A stretch of DNA of 64,000 nucleotides, from assembly GCA_928212115.1 (NCBI GenBank), contig CAKMRJ010005412.1, forward strand, positions 246,068,681-246,132,680, written 5' to 3'. This stretch comes from Lactuca virosa. Its lineage: Eukaryota > Streptophyta > Magnoliopsida > Asterales > Asteraceae. The position numbers and the translations under genes were made by a program. Positions 21,418 through 33,305 of the stretch are shown piece by piece. Position 1 is the stretch's first letter. Each line of letters begins with the position of its first letter. The notes under the pieces are model-generated. The model was not told the origin of the DNA. It did no database searches and was given only the letters and a program-made list of their open reading frames with translations.

Positions 21418-24400
21418 TTATAAAAAGAACTCGGGATAATTCTTTTTCATTTCATCTTCTGGTTCCCAAGTCCATTCTGTTCCACGTCCGTGCTGCCATT
21501 GTACTGTAACAATTACTATTTCCTTGTTGCGTAATGTCTTTATTTTTCGATCTATAATGGCAACAGGCTTTTCAATGTAGTTAAGTCTGTTATCTACCTG
21601 AATATCGTCAAGTGGCACAATATAGGTTTCTTCTGCCATACACTTTCTTAATTGCGACACATGAAATGTGTTGTGTATCTGATTTAATTGTTCTGGTAGC
21701 TCTAAGCGATATGCTACCTTCCCAACTCGTGCAATAACTTTATATGGACCAATGAATCTAGGTCCCAATTTTCCTCTTTTCCTGAATCGGATGATTCCCT
21801 TCCATGGTGACACTTTTAGTAATACAAAATCTCCAACTTGAAATTCTAAGTCGGATCGTCTCTTCTCTGCATAACTCTTTTGGCGGCTTTGAGCTGTCTT
21901 CAGTCTTTCCCTGACCATCTGAATATTCTCTGTTGTCTTTTGAACTATCTCAGTACTACCGAGTACTCTTTGTCCCACTTCACCCCAACAAATAGGTGTC
22001 CTACACTTTCTTCCATATAACATTTCATAAGGAGGCATGCCAATGCTTGCATGATAACTGTTGTTATATGAGAATTCTACTAATGGAAGATAAGTATCCC
22101 AACTACCTCCAAAGTCAATCACACAAGCTCTCAGCATGTCTTCGAGTGTCTGAATGGTTCGTTCACTTTGCCCATCTGTTTGAGGATGGTAAGCTGTACT
22201 AAACTTTAATCTAGTACCCAAATCTTCATGAAACTTCTTCCAAAAACGTGACGTAAATCTGGTGTCTCTATCTGAAATTACCGATACTGGTACTCCGTGT
22301 CTTGACACCACTTCCTTGACATAAATGTCAGCTAATTGTTCCGAAGAGGAACTTTCTTTGATTGCAACAAAGTGAGCGCTCTTTGTTAACCTATCAACAA
22401 TAACCCAGATAGTATCAACACATCTCGGGGTTTTGGGCAATTTAGTGATAAAATCCATGGTGATGTGCTCCCATTTCCAAACTGGTATCTCCAAAGGCTG
22501 AAGCTTACCATGCGGTTTCTGATGCTCGGCCTTTACTTTTAAACATGTCAAGCATTTTTCTACATAATTTGCTACATGTCTTTTCATTGATGGCCACCAG
22601 TATCCTTCCTTAAGATCTTTGTACATCTTGTTAGCACCTGGGTGAATAGAAAACTTTGACTTGTGCGCTTCTTCTAAAAGAACTTGTCTATTTCCACTGA
22701 TGTATGGAATCCATACACGGTTGTATCGAGTCAACAATCCTTGACTGTTTTCGATAAGATTTGCAATTTGTCCTTTAATTCGTTCTTTCCCTTGATTTTC
22801 TTCCTTTATTGCTTCAACTTGAGCTTGCCTGATCATATCTATCAGTGATGTAACCACAGTTACTTCCATACATGATGCTTGAATAGTTGCACAAATTGCC
22901 TTTCTGCTAAGCGCGTCCGCAACGATATTTGCTTTACCCGGGTGGTAAAGTATTTCACAATCATAATCTTTCAAAACATCTAACCACCTCCTTTGTCTCA
23001 TATTCAAGTTCTGTTGATCCATAAGGTACTTTAAACTCTTATGATCAGTGAAAATGGTACACTTCACTCCATAAAGGTAGTGTCTCCATATCTTTAGAGA
23101 AAAAACTACAGATGCAAGCTCTAAATCATGTGTTGGGTAATTGGCTTCATGTGGTTTCAGTTGCCTTGATGCATATGCAATCACCTTTCCTCTTTGCATT
23201 AATACAGCTCCTAATCCGCGATAAGATGCATCACAATAGACAGTCATATCATCGACTCCTTCTGGTAGAGTTAGGATTGGTGCTTCACATAACTTTTGCC
23301 TTAAGATCTCAAAAGCTACTTGTTGTTCATTACCCCATTCAAACAATTCATTCTTTTTCGTCAATTTGGTTAATGGTACTGCGATTTTGGAAAAATCTTG
23401 GATAAATCTACGATAGTATCCAGCCAAACCAAGAAAACTTCTAATTTCTGTAGGGGTCTTTGGAACTTCCCACTTCATTACTGCATCAACCTTGGCCGTG
23501 TCAACTTTAATACCATTCTGATTGATAATATGTCCTAAGAATTGGACTTCTCGTAACCAAAATTCACATTTTGAAAATTTGGCATACAACTTCTCGCGCC
23601 TCAGTACTGTCAATACTTCTCGTAGATGATATTCATGCTCTTCTTTGTTCTTTGAGTACACAAGAATGTCGTCAATAAACACAATCACTGATTTGTCAAG
23701 CATGGGTCGACAAACTCGGTTCATTAAATCCATGAACACTGCTGGTGCATTTGTAAGTCCAAATGGCATTACAATGAATTCGTAATGTCCATATCTTGTT
23801 CGGAATGCTGTCTTGTGTATATCTTCCTCCTTAACTCTCATCTGATGGTATCCAGATCGAAGGTCGATCTTGGAAAACCAAGATGCTCCCTGCAACTGAT
23901 CGAAAAGGTCGTCGATTCTTGGTAGAGGATACTTATTCTTTATAGTGACTTTGTTAAGTTCTCTGTAGTCAATGCACATCCTGAATGATCCGTCTTTCTT
24001 CTTGACAAACAGTATTGGTGCGCCCCATGGAGAACTACTTGGACGTATGAACTCCTTCTTTATCAATTCCTGCAGTTGAGCAGACAGTTCTTGCATCTCA
24101 GGGGGTGCAAGTCTATATGGTGTCTTGGCTATTGGTGCTGCTCCGGGAGTAAGGTCGATCCCAAACTCTACTTGTCTTTTTGGAGGAATACCGGGTAAAT
24201 CTTCAGGAAACACGTCGGTATATTCTTGAACTACTGGCACATTGGAAATTACTGTCTTCTTTTCTGGTTTACCATCTAGTGTATAAACCAAATATCCAGT
24301 ACATCCATGATGTATGTACTTCCGTACTCTTGCTGCTGAACAGATGGATGTCATGTTCCTTCTTCCTTCCCCTTGAATGATTAGTTCTCCCCTACTTGGG

Positions 24401-25864
24401 GTTTGAACTCGGACTCGATGTCTTCTACAGTCGATCAAGGCATGATGCTTTTCTAACCAGTCCATCCCTATAACGATGTTGATTTCTTTCATCGGAATTG
24501 GAATGAGGTCGATCTTGAACTTCACATCGGATATTACTAATACACAACCTTTATATACATGATGTGCTGTTATCGTCTTATCATCGGCTATCTCTACTTC
24601 TAATTCTCTATCTAACTTTTCTAGTTTAACAATTATATTCTTGCTATATGCTAAAGACACAAAAGAGCGACTTGCTCCAGTATCAAACAGAACTAGTGCT
24701 GGTTTTGAATTAATGAGGAAGGTACCTGCAACTACGTTTGGTTCATCTTGTGCTTGCTCAACGGTGAGCTGGAAAGCTCTACCTTGAACTCTTGGGGCTT
24801 CATTTCTTGTTCCTGTTCTCCCATCAGTGATCCTCAGAGTAGATGGAGCTGGAGTTTGAACCGTACCTTGAGCCAACAAAGGACAATTTGGCTTAATATG
24901 CCCATACTGATTGCAATTGTAGCATATTTTCAACTTTTCTGGACAATCCCTACTCAGTGCCCACTTTTTCCACACTTGAAACATACTCCCATTCCCATAC
25001 GACATTCTCCTGGATGATTCTTCCCACATTTATCACACTTGGGATGGTTCTTCTTGCCTTCAGTTTGGTTATTGGTTTGTTTGAACTTCTTGTTTGGTTC
25101 TTGAACGTGTACCTGCTTTCTCTTCTTGTCTTGAGTCTCCATATCCAGCTCCTTGAGTCTTGCTATTTCTGTCATGTCTTTGAATGTCTTGCAGTTAGAG
25201 GTTACAACAACCTCTCTGATCCTGGGCTTGAGTATCTTAACATAACGATTCATCTTCATCTTTTCCGTGGCCACAAATTCTTGACAAAAGATTGATTTTT
25301 CCAGAAATTTATCGGTGATTTCATTGACCGATTCCGTTGTTTGCTCCATAGATAGAAATCTTCAGTTATTCTATCTATTTCTACCACTGTAACATACTCA
25401 TCTTGAAAGAGTATTTTGAATTCTGCCCAAGTCATGTTCTCTATTTCAGCTTCCTTAAGCTTCTTCATGGTTAACTCCCACCAATCATTCGCCGTTCCTC
25501 GTAATTGGTTTGCTGCAAATCGAACTTTTGCTTCTGGCTGACAAAAACAAGTACGAAAAGCATTCTCTATCTCTGATATCCAGCGCATGCTGACCAGAGG
25601 GTCCTTCTTTCCATGGAACAATGGTGGTTTGGTAGCTGCAAAATCCTGATACTTGCATTTCTTGAGTTGACCAGATGCTGCCATCTTATTATCAATGATT
25701 TTTAACAAATCAGTCTTTACTTGCTCGAATAACTCTGGGAGAAATTCTTGAATTGCTACTCTTATTTCAGACGCAACTAGCTCCCTAACATTGACATCTT
25801 CATGTTGATCTTCATTTCCATTTCCACTTCCATTTCTTGTAACCACCATCTTTCTGATAACCAT
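21418..25864 (-). pseudogene. Gag-Pol polyprotein of the nested chromovirus, two frameshifts
   Basis: Gag starts at 25864 or 25849 (MVVTRNGSGN) and runs through the capsid stretch KYQDFAATKPPLFHG and the zinc knuckles. One frameshift lies near 25350-25360. A second, near 24957, sits inside the first knuckle just after CFKCGKSGH. The remaining 1203-codon frame (25029 to 21418) is open. In it are knuckle CYNCNQYGHIKPNC, protease LFDTGAS (about residue 116), reverse transcriptase with VFIDDILVY (about 451), RNase H with VYCDAS (about 596), and an HHCC zinc-binding segment (HPGANKMYKDL...CLTCLK). The integrase core follows (MDFITKLPK, VISDRDTRF, GQSERT), then a chromodomain-like tail with GTEWTWEPEDEM. 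The enzymes process, copy and integrate the element. All catalytic residues visible are intact, so only the frameshifts break it. One-base consensus errors remain possible. Confidence 0.93.
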
Positions 25865-25868
25865 AATA

Positions 25869-25876
<8 letters not shown>

Positions 25877-25926
<50 letters not shown>
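25877..25926. repeat. (TA)n microsatellite upstream of Gag
   Basis: About 25 TA units in the leader of the nested chromovirus, just before the Gag ATG in element orientation. Confidence 0.92.
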
Positions 25927-25928
<2 letters not shown>

Positions 25929-26670
25929 TAATTAATCCTATGCCTTATTCTAAAGAAACTTCCATCTGTTTTCTGGTTTTCCTTGTGGTCCTCCCGTCCC
26001 AATTATGTATCATGTGCTTTCGTTAGTACGGGCCCATACTAACGTCCACACATATACATAATTGTTTTTGGTATATCACAAAGTCTTCCAAATTGCAGAT
26101 TTTAGTTTAACACGCATTTTCTATTTCACATATTGTAGACATACATATAATGTCTACAGAGTTTACTGATTATACTCTTTTTAACCAATTAATATTATCA
26201 AAGAGTATTATAAATACATAACTATACATAATGCTGAATCAAATAGTCATTCAAATAATTAACTTTTTACCCTAAAGCAACAATCAAACAAGAACATGCA
26301 GTAAGGCTTTAGTCAAAATTCTAAGTCTATGTAATTCTAATTATGCATAGTTTTAAAGCATTTACTTTACTCTTTGCTAATTTTAAGTAAACACATAATC
26401 ATACGGATATTTATCTATATCCTATTCAATTCTAGCATGTGAAATATATACATATATATCATATATATCAAAATTTCTTGTATGTAATATATTATAAAAA
26501 TATATTATATTATACCTTTTGAAGAATACCGGCTGACTGCTCGTTCCGCATTACTTTACTCTTTTAAAATTTTGACACTTTTTCCAAAATTTTATTTTTC
26601 TTGAAAATTTTGAGCTTCGGTTTAAGTTCAAACACACACTGATGTATATTTGAATCCCTTAAACTAAAAC
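25927..26670 (-). other. Leader of the nested chromovirus
   Basis: This is non-coding AT-rich sequence between the primer site and the start of Gag. No other feature was recognised. Confidence 0.7.
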
Positions 26671-26682
26671 TCTGATACCAAC
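26671..26682 (-). other. Primer binding site of the nested chromovirus
   Basis: The minus strand reads TTGGTATCAGAG beside the LTR, complementary to initiator Met tRNA. It sets the orientation. Confidence 0.9.
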
Positions 26683-26683
26683 T

Positions 26684-28091
26684 TGTAACACCCTTTTTTT
26701 TTTTTCCTGCGGTAAATAAATATTTACTACAGTAATAAAATATCTGATTTGGTCCCCATTTGAATATTAATAAAACTTCATTTATAATATAATGACATTT
26801 AAAGAGTTTTAAATAAACACAAATAAATCCAGGTTTAAACTTTATTACATAAAACATGATTTATTGAAATAAACAGCGGAAGACTTTTATCCATAATTTT
26901 CAAGAGTAATGCGGTTGCCACGATAGTCAAGCTGGATTCTTCCCCTTGTTTACCCCAGAGGGTCCTGTAAAAATGTTAATAGTATCTGATAAGCCAACGT
27001 TTAGTGAGTTCACAATCTATACATTTTACCACATGCATATAATCATTATAAAAATATTTACTGTTTTACTACAGTAATTCTGAAATATTTACTGTTTTAC
27101 TACAGTAATCCTGAAACATCTACTGTTTAACTACAGTAGTTAATCATGTATGTCATATAATAATCATAGTAATAACATTTACTAGTATATAATATATAGC
27201 ATAACATTTTTACCGTCAACAGTAAAAATTACACATATAACATGTTTACACATAATTACCGTCAATAGTAAATAATGGTAAATAATGGTAAATATTATTT
27301 ATCATAATATCTTCACATGAACTTGTTTTATAATAACTACATACATGAGTATCACATATAGAATAGTAAAACTCACCTTAGTCGCAGAACAGCAACACGA
27401 ACGTTTGTTTTCTCGAGTTTATTCACTTAACAGCCTCTCGGGATTTATCTTCTCGATTATCAAGACTATAATTTACACTTGTTGTTCTTTCCCAAATGAA
27501 GGAAAATTACCTCTCTATTTATAGGTAAAAATGTTGATTATTTTATTCATGACCTAATTTCTCCATTATTATTATTTTTTTTTATGATTTCTTTTACTTT
27601 TGGCCTAATTCTGGCACTCAATACCGCACCTAGAACTATTGGACCCGACTCCATCTTGAAGGAAATCGAGTCAGCTTTCCAATGGCACCAGCCACTCGCC
27701 GCCACGCGCCGCCACTCGCCACTTTTCCGGCCGGTGGTCGGCTGCCGGATTTCATTTCGAGATTTTTGTTCAAACTTCAAAAAATCATAACCTCTTCATA
27801 CGAGCTCCGTTTTCGACGTATTTTTTTTTCATGCGTAGGTATTTCCGAGTACTACAACTTTCATTTAGATCACTTTAGCTAAAAATAAATATATTTTTAC
27901 TTTCATATTTAAATGTAATTATAACTTTTTAAACCATATAACCATTAAATCTTTTATACACATTTTTGATTATTTGTAACACCAAATTTACTACTATATA
28001 TTTATATATAACTTATGATAATTTTATAAACATTTTTGACATAAATACTTATCTTTATTTATTTATTTATAAATGAAAACGGGGCGTTACA
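26684..28091 (-). repeat. 5' LTR of the nested chromovirus
   Basis: Near-identical to 19976-21379. In element orientation it is upstream, next to the primer site. It carries the likely promoter (27514-27523) and the 31-bp hairpin units (27052-27144). Confidence 0.95.
27514..27523 (-). promoter_or_regulatory. TATA box of the nested chromovirus
   Basis: The minus strand reads TATAAATAGA. The same motif is at 20806-20815 in the 3' LTR. Confidence 0.65.
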
Positions 28092-28096
28092 TTATT

Positions 28097-28360
28097 GTAG
28101 CACCAACCAAGCCGTACTTAGGAAACCTTCCACACTGCAGCAAGTGCAACTACCATCATCATGGAGTTTGTCGAGAGCTGCATTGCAATAGATGCAACAT
28201 GAACGGGCATACCGCCCGTATCTGTAGAACTCCGGTCGAGTTCATCACTTCAACTACTGATGTTGGAACCATTGCCATATGTCACCTTTGTGGTGAAATA
28301 GGACATTACAAGAGGGATTGTCCAACAGAGAAGAACGACGGGGGAGTAGGAGGATTTTGA
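28097..28360 (+). pseudogene. Gag zinc-knuckle segment of the giant gypsy
   Basis: The frame continues from NTPVSPV across the TTATT duplication into VAPTKPYLGNLPHCSKC. It carries three cysteine clusters: CSKCNYHHHGVC, CNRCNMNGHTARIC and CHLCGEIGHYKRDC. The last two are canonical C-X2-C-X4-H-X4-C nucleic-acid-binding knuckles, which bind the genomic RNA in the particle. The frame stops at 28358, soon after GGVGGF, without entering a protease. It is the second half of the Gag split by the chromovirus at 19976-28091. Confidence 0.85.
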
Positions 28361-28504
28361 TCCCAATACATGGGAAAGCATCAAAGAACCCTGCTATATT
28401 TTGGTACGTTTCCAAACCCCGATAATTATCTATAATTATGATTACTCTTCCGTTCAAATTAAATCATAACACTTATATAAAAATTTGAAACCCTAACAGG
28501 TAAA

Positions 28505-28700
28505 CTATGATGACTTAGTGTATACATAAGGGTCATTTATAATTAAGATTTGTAGACTTAGAGTGAGTAATCCCGCCTCATTTCATGTTCCTTGTTTGGT
28601 TGTGGATTTAGGGCAGGGTTGCTCAGTCAAAGGTCTTACCAATCTTAATTATACATGACTTGTATACATCAAACGATTATAGAGAGACCTAGTAAGGATC
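28505..28700 (+). repeat. Foldback module 4 (interior)
   Basis: The apical core TTCCTTGTTTGGTTGTGG is at 28588-28605. Arm 28520-28557 pairs with 28633-28667 (GTATACATAAGGGTCATTTA against the complement of the downstream arm). An inner stem pairs GAGTAATCCCGCC with the GGCAGGGTTGCTC region. This is the best-preserved copy. Confidence 0.78.
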
Positions 28701-29234
28701 GTTTCATGAAAGTTCATAATTTCAAATTGTCAGAACCCTCGTATTGGTAGTACCCGCCAATTTCGAATCAAAAGGGGTTCGTAGCGATAATAACATAATA
28801 AAACTAGAAGCGTTGAAAACTTAGGTACATAGGATATCACCCTAGTAATCATTCATCCCAGAACGACTTAATATCATTTCGTCAAGAAAATTCTGACATC
28901 CTCATTCGATATGGTTAGGCCTGGCCCTTACCATGTGAAAATTCTTATGCTGTATAAGAGAACTTTTCCTTAATCAGCCGTAAGATGAAATTTTTCCAAT
29001 CTATAACGCAAAACTCTTAGGTTGTCTCTCATTTCAAAACTTCAGAAGTATCCATGCGAAGAGTACCACGCCATTCTAGCCTACTCAGTAGACATGAAAC
29101 TTCAAACGAAAAGCACCGAAGTAGTCATAGAAGTCAGTAACTACAGAAGTACCTCAATTGATCTCATAGGAAAATCATTGTACCGCATGTCAAGTTCAAG
29201 AATAGAGACTAAGAACTCATTAAGTTAATCTATC
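28701..29234 (+). other. Decayed interior of the giant gypsy
   Basis: No protein domain is recognisable here, although pol would be expected. Short open stretches exist but match nothing I know. Confidence 0.5.
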
Positions 29235-29410
29235 ACTGCTAAGTGTATACACGAGAGTGGTATATAAGTTAGACTTAACAAGATTAAGGATGTGTGATTC
29301 CACCCTATATCATGTTCCTTGTTTGGTTGTGGACCTGGGGCAGAGTCACCCATCCGAACGTTTTGTGAAATCTAAATTATATGCGACTTGTATACACGAG
29401 GTGATGGTAG
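29235..29410 (+). repeat. Foldback module 5 (interior)
   Basis: The apical core TTCCTTGTTTGGTTGTGG is at 29315-29332. The arm GTGTATACACGAGAGTGGTA pairs with the complement of CGACTTGTATACAC and its neighbours, with the same layout as module 4. Confidence 0.75.
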
Positions 29411-29483
29411 ATGAGCCAGGTATGAGTCTTATCATGAACTTCGGAGCAAAAGCCTGCATCATGTATTCTACCAGGTGGAATTC

Positions 29484-30534
29484 AACATGAGACCACGACA
29501 GTGGGTCGAGCTACTAAATGACTACGAATTTGAGATTCGTTATGATCTCGACAAAGCCAATATAGTAGCTAACACCATAAGTCGGAAAAAGTACCCAGGT
29601 CATAGTTCCAATCATGGACTATGATAACCCTTTCAAATCTCTCCACACTAAGTAAGGAGGCTCAATAGGAAGCCTTGAAACCTGAAAATGTGGCAAGTAG
29701 AGAAGATAACTAGAACGTGTGAGTGCACGGTGTGCCAATATCTGTTATCTCTACTGAGATAATAGAATAATCTCCCAGTTCAGGCCGTCACTCAAAAACA
29801 TATAGGAACCAGAATAGTCATGATTCTATGGGATCGGCTATGGTAAAGAATGGGATATCCATTTACCAATTAGTCGAGTCCTTTAACACGCTAGCATTTA
29901 AGTTGCTCCATTCAAAACCTTCTGTGGTCACAAGTGCAGATTCTATCTGCACTGGACTAAAGTAGGTAATACGTAACTAGCTATAGATCCAATTTCCACA
30001 CAGCACCCTCGCTGATTTGGAAATTATCCGAGAAACTACCAAAAACAAAATACGAATCAGGAAATGCCATAAAGCTTCCAGAGTCAACCAGAGAAGCTAC
30101 GGCTTCGATAAAAGAAAACCCTTATAATTCCAGGATTTATAACCTTGTCATATGAAGGTCTCACTCAGGAAGGACAAGATGCGCTTGAGAAAGTGTGAAA
30201 TACAAAACTCAAAGTACATAGGACCATTTGAGGTTCTTACCAGAATCGGTCTTGTACTTTTAAACTAAAACTACCACCAAAAACTTAATAGCATTCATCC
30301 CATCTTTCACATATCGAATCTAAAGAGGTGTCTATCCGATAAAACGCTTGTTATTTCACTTAATGAAATCAAGTTAAATAAAAGTATACACTCTGTAGAA
30401 GAAACAATAAAAACCATGGATAGGGAAATCTGAAGAACCACGCTAAGTCTTATCCCATTAGTGAAGGTTCACTGGAGTACAAACCAGGGACCTGAATTCA
30501 CTTGGGAAGGAAAGATTAGACCTAGTCCATGAGT
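29484..30534 (+). pseudogene. RNase H end and integrase C-terminus of the giant gypsy, decayed
   Basis: At 29484 the frame reads NMRPRQWVELLNDYEFEIRY then DKANIVANTISRKK, the C-terminal end of gypsy RNase H. Stops and frameshifts follow. From about 30015 it reads TDLEIIRETTKNKIRIRKCH and QRSYGFDKRKP. Next are fragments of YIGPFEVLTRIG, HPIFHISNLKRCL and SLNEIKLN. It closes with VKVHWSTNQGPEFTWEGK, the chromodomain-like tail. The integrase zinc finger and catalytic core, and all of protease and reverse transcriptase, are not recognisable. The order is that of a normal gypsy pol, so this is deletion plus decay and not rearrangement. It makes no enzyme. Confidence 0.75.
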
Positions 30535-30571
30535 ATCACTTTAGACTTAATTTCGGGACGAAATTCCCTCT

Positions 30572-30584
30572 AACAGGGGGATAA
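30572..30584 (+). other. Polypurine tract of the giant gypsy
   Basis: AACAGGGGGATAA lies immediately before the LTR start TGTGACACC. Confidence 0.82.
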
Positions 30585-32079
30585 TGTGACACCAGTCAAA
30601 TTTTGGTCAAAAATAAATTGATCAATAATCGTAATTGGGATGAACCAAGTGGTAGAGTTTGTAACAAGGTTTCCAAAAACATAAAGAACACTGAAATCCG
30701 AGTTATAACGAAGAAGTTATTACCAATCGAAAATCCGCGTCAAAACCGGCAAAACACTGTTCCGTGTAAAAAAGTGAATTTTCGATAAAAGGCTTTTTAG
30801 CCTTAATAATCTAAACGAAACCTGTAGAATATGTTAAACCGAGAACGTTCATAAAAAGAACGTAAAAATCCGACTTCGTATGAGGAAGTTATGATTTTTC
30901 GAAGTTTCGGTTTAGCAGTAGACAGCTAAAAATTCGAAATATAAATCGATCGAGATTTAGCCGACGCAACTTAAACGAGAATCAAAGGTCTCGTCAAAAT
31001 TAGCACAACGGTAAAAAGACAGACGAAAACGGACGTCGGATGAAGAAGTTATGAATTTTCAATGGATTCCCGTCTCGGTTTGTTTAAAATAATAATATTA
31101 AAAATAAAGCCAAAATCAGCCGACGAAGTCTAAACGAAAGTCGTAGAGTATGATTTTACCTACGGGTGCATATAAAGAACGCCAAAAACAGAGCTCGTAT
31201 ACCAAAGTTATGAATTTCGCAAGTTTTTGGCACAAAAATCAAGAAATTCTAGAAAACCGGGAAAAATCGCATGAGTCAGCTTCGGACACGTCACCTCGCA
31301 TGCGAGGCCTCCACGTGTTCGCTTCTCATTCGATCTCATCCTCGCGTGTCGTCTCCTGATAGATCCGAAGTCGTCACCTTCTTTCCCCATTAGACCGAAC
31401 TTCGGTCCACTTAGAAGAGGCCACCTGTCCGAAACACGTGCCTCGCACAAGGTCCGAATCCGAGCCGCCTTTGCTACTGATAACGCGTGTCTTGCTGACT
31501 CACCCTCGCCTCTCCACCTGTCTGCTGAGTCACACTTCGGACCGCACCCTCGCACCCCTATATAAAGGGTGCGAGACTTCTCGGCTAGAGAGGATTTTTC
31601 ACCCCTAATTTCCCCATTTTGCACCATTTCACCCCCTCGACTTTCTCACGACCCCCCCAAGGCCCCGGTATCGAGTCTAAAGCCCGAAGAAAGCCCCAGA
31701 GCCCCGGAATTCTCGAGAAGTCATCCTCTCTCCTGTCGAAACTCTGCCCGTTTTGAGCCGGTTTTTCGTCAAACAAACTCTTTTCCGGGAAACGAAACGC
31801 TGCCCGAATCACCGCTTATCAAAGTGTGTTCATACCCCTATAATCTACCTTTTAAATGGTTTTTAAATGCTTTTAGGGGGGGGGGGAATACAAGTTTAAC
31901 ACAATATTAAATTGTGTTAATAACTGTGTGTGATAATAATCACACATAAAGTTTCCGTATGCTTTTAAGAATTACCAAATACTTCCAAAATAACGTAAAG
32001 CCATGTTAAATTCTTTGAAAAATGTTTTATAAACTATTTCAAAATGTAAATGCCAAAGTCATGTTTATATATGTATAAA

Positions 32080-32215
32080 TATATAAATAAGACTTGAAGG
32101 GCTTAAGACTAATGAATTATCATATATCCTTTTCCTTATTTGGATGTGGAATTAGGGTTGTATTATTTGTCCGAAGGTCGTTTCCTTCTTAATTATATAT
32201 ATATTATACATATAT
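32080..32215 (+). repeat. Foldback module 6 (3' LTR)
   Basis: LTR partner of module 1, with core TTCCTTATTTGGATGTGG at 32132-32149. The TA run in the downstream arm is short here, which shows the unexpanded arm. Confidence 0.65.
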
Positions 32216-33095
32216 GAGTCTAAAAGGTTACTCCTTTTAGTATCATTACCGTTGTATCAGGCTGAGCAAAGGTGATATTCCATGAGAATTCATGCTAATC
32301 AGATAGAACATATAAATTATAATAGGTATAATTTATGATTCAAAACTAAATACACAAGTATGATTCATGACTTTATACTTTCCAAGGAAATTATCAAATA
32401 CATGTTTGGAAAACTAAAAATATACTGTCAATCATTATTTCAGAATGATTGAGTTTTAATTCAAGAATATATTGTCAATCGTTATTTCAGAATGATTGGG
32501 TTTTAATTCAAGAATATACTGTCAATCATTATTTCCGAATGATTGGGTTTTCAAAACTAATATATATGAACGTTTAATATGCTTTTTATGAGACTCTGTA
32601 TTCAGGTTGTTTAATTCATTTTAGACAACATAGGAAGTCCTGACATTATAACCAGAATCTCCAGCCGGGGATCGAAACAAATGTGTGTAGATCTATATCG
32701 GGAATTGACAACCCCGCACTTAGGCTGCTAGCTACAGTTTGATGAGTGACAATTGTTATCACCAGTTTAAACGCCCACAAAGCGTTTGTTTCAGGCCATC
32801 CATCATAGTATGGTTATAATAAAAACTACTCATTAAAAAGGTATTAACAATACGTTAGTGTATAAACAAATAAACGAAAGTACACCTTCAAAGTACCAGT
32901 TTATAGAATACAAAAACACAATGGTTTAATACAGTTTTCATTAACACCTGGTGGAGCCATACACACTCTCAGTTTCAAGTTTTCATAAAGGAATACAAAT
33001 ACAAAACAGTAATACAAAGAGAACGGTTTATGGGATTAAACCACTTATCCAATGGAACTTAGTCACTCAATCTCGGTAAACTAGTATAACATAAA

Positions 33096-33305
33096 TGACC
33101 TTTAGTGGTTAATTCTATAATTCCTTAGTTGATACATCATAGTTATACATAAATGATGTCCGATTGACAGTAAAGTGTGTGACTTCCGCCTTACTTCCTG
33201 ATCCTTGTTTGGTTGTGGGCTTAGGGCAGATACACCCAGTTGACTGTCAATTCGATATTATGTTATGTATAATCAGTATAAATTAAGTAATTACAGAGGG
33301 AAATC
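33096..33305 (+). repeat. Foldback module 7 (3' LTR)
   Basis: LTR partner of module 2. Its core at 33200-33218 reads GATCCTTGTTTGGTTGTGG, closer to the interior modules than the 5' LTR version. Confidence 0.72.

Larger units (their letters stand above)
19976..28091 (-). mobile_element. Young Ty3/gypsy chromovirus (Tekay/Del-like), nearly intact
   Basis: It lies on the minus strand and is nested in the Gag of the giant gypsy. LTRs at 19976-21379 and 26684-28091 are 1404 and 1408 bp and differ by about seven substitutions plus homopolymer indels by eye (about 0.5 percent). The duplication TTATT is at 19971-19975 and 28092-28096. Primer site, purine tract, TATA box and a full set of Gag-Pol domains are present. 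Two frameshifts interrupt the coding frame. Both the LTR identity and the intact domains make it the youngest datable insertion in the window. Confidence 0.96.
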
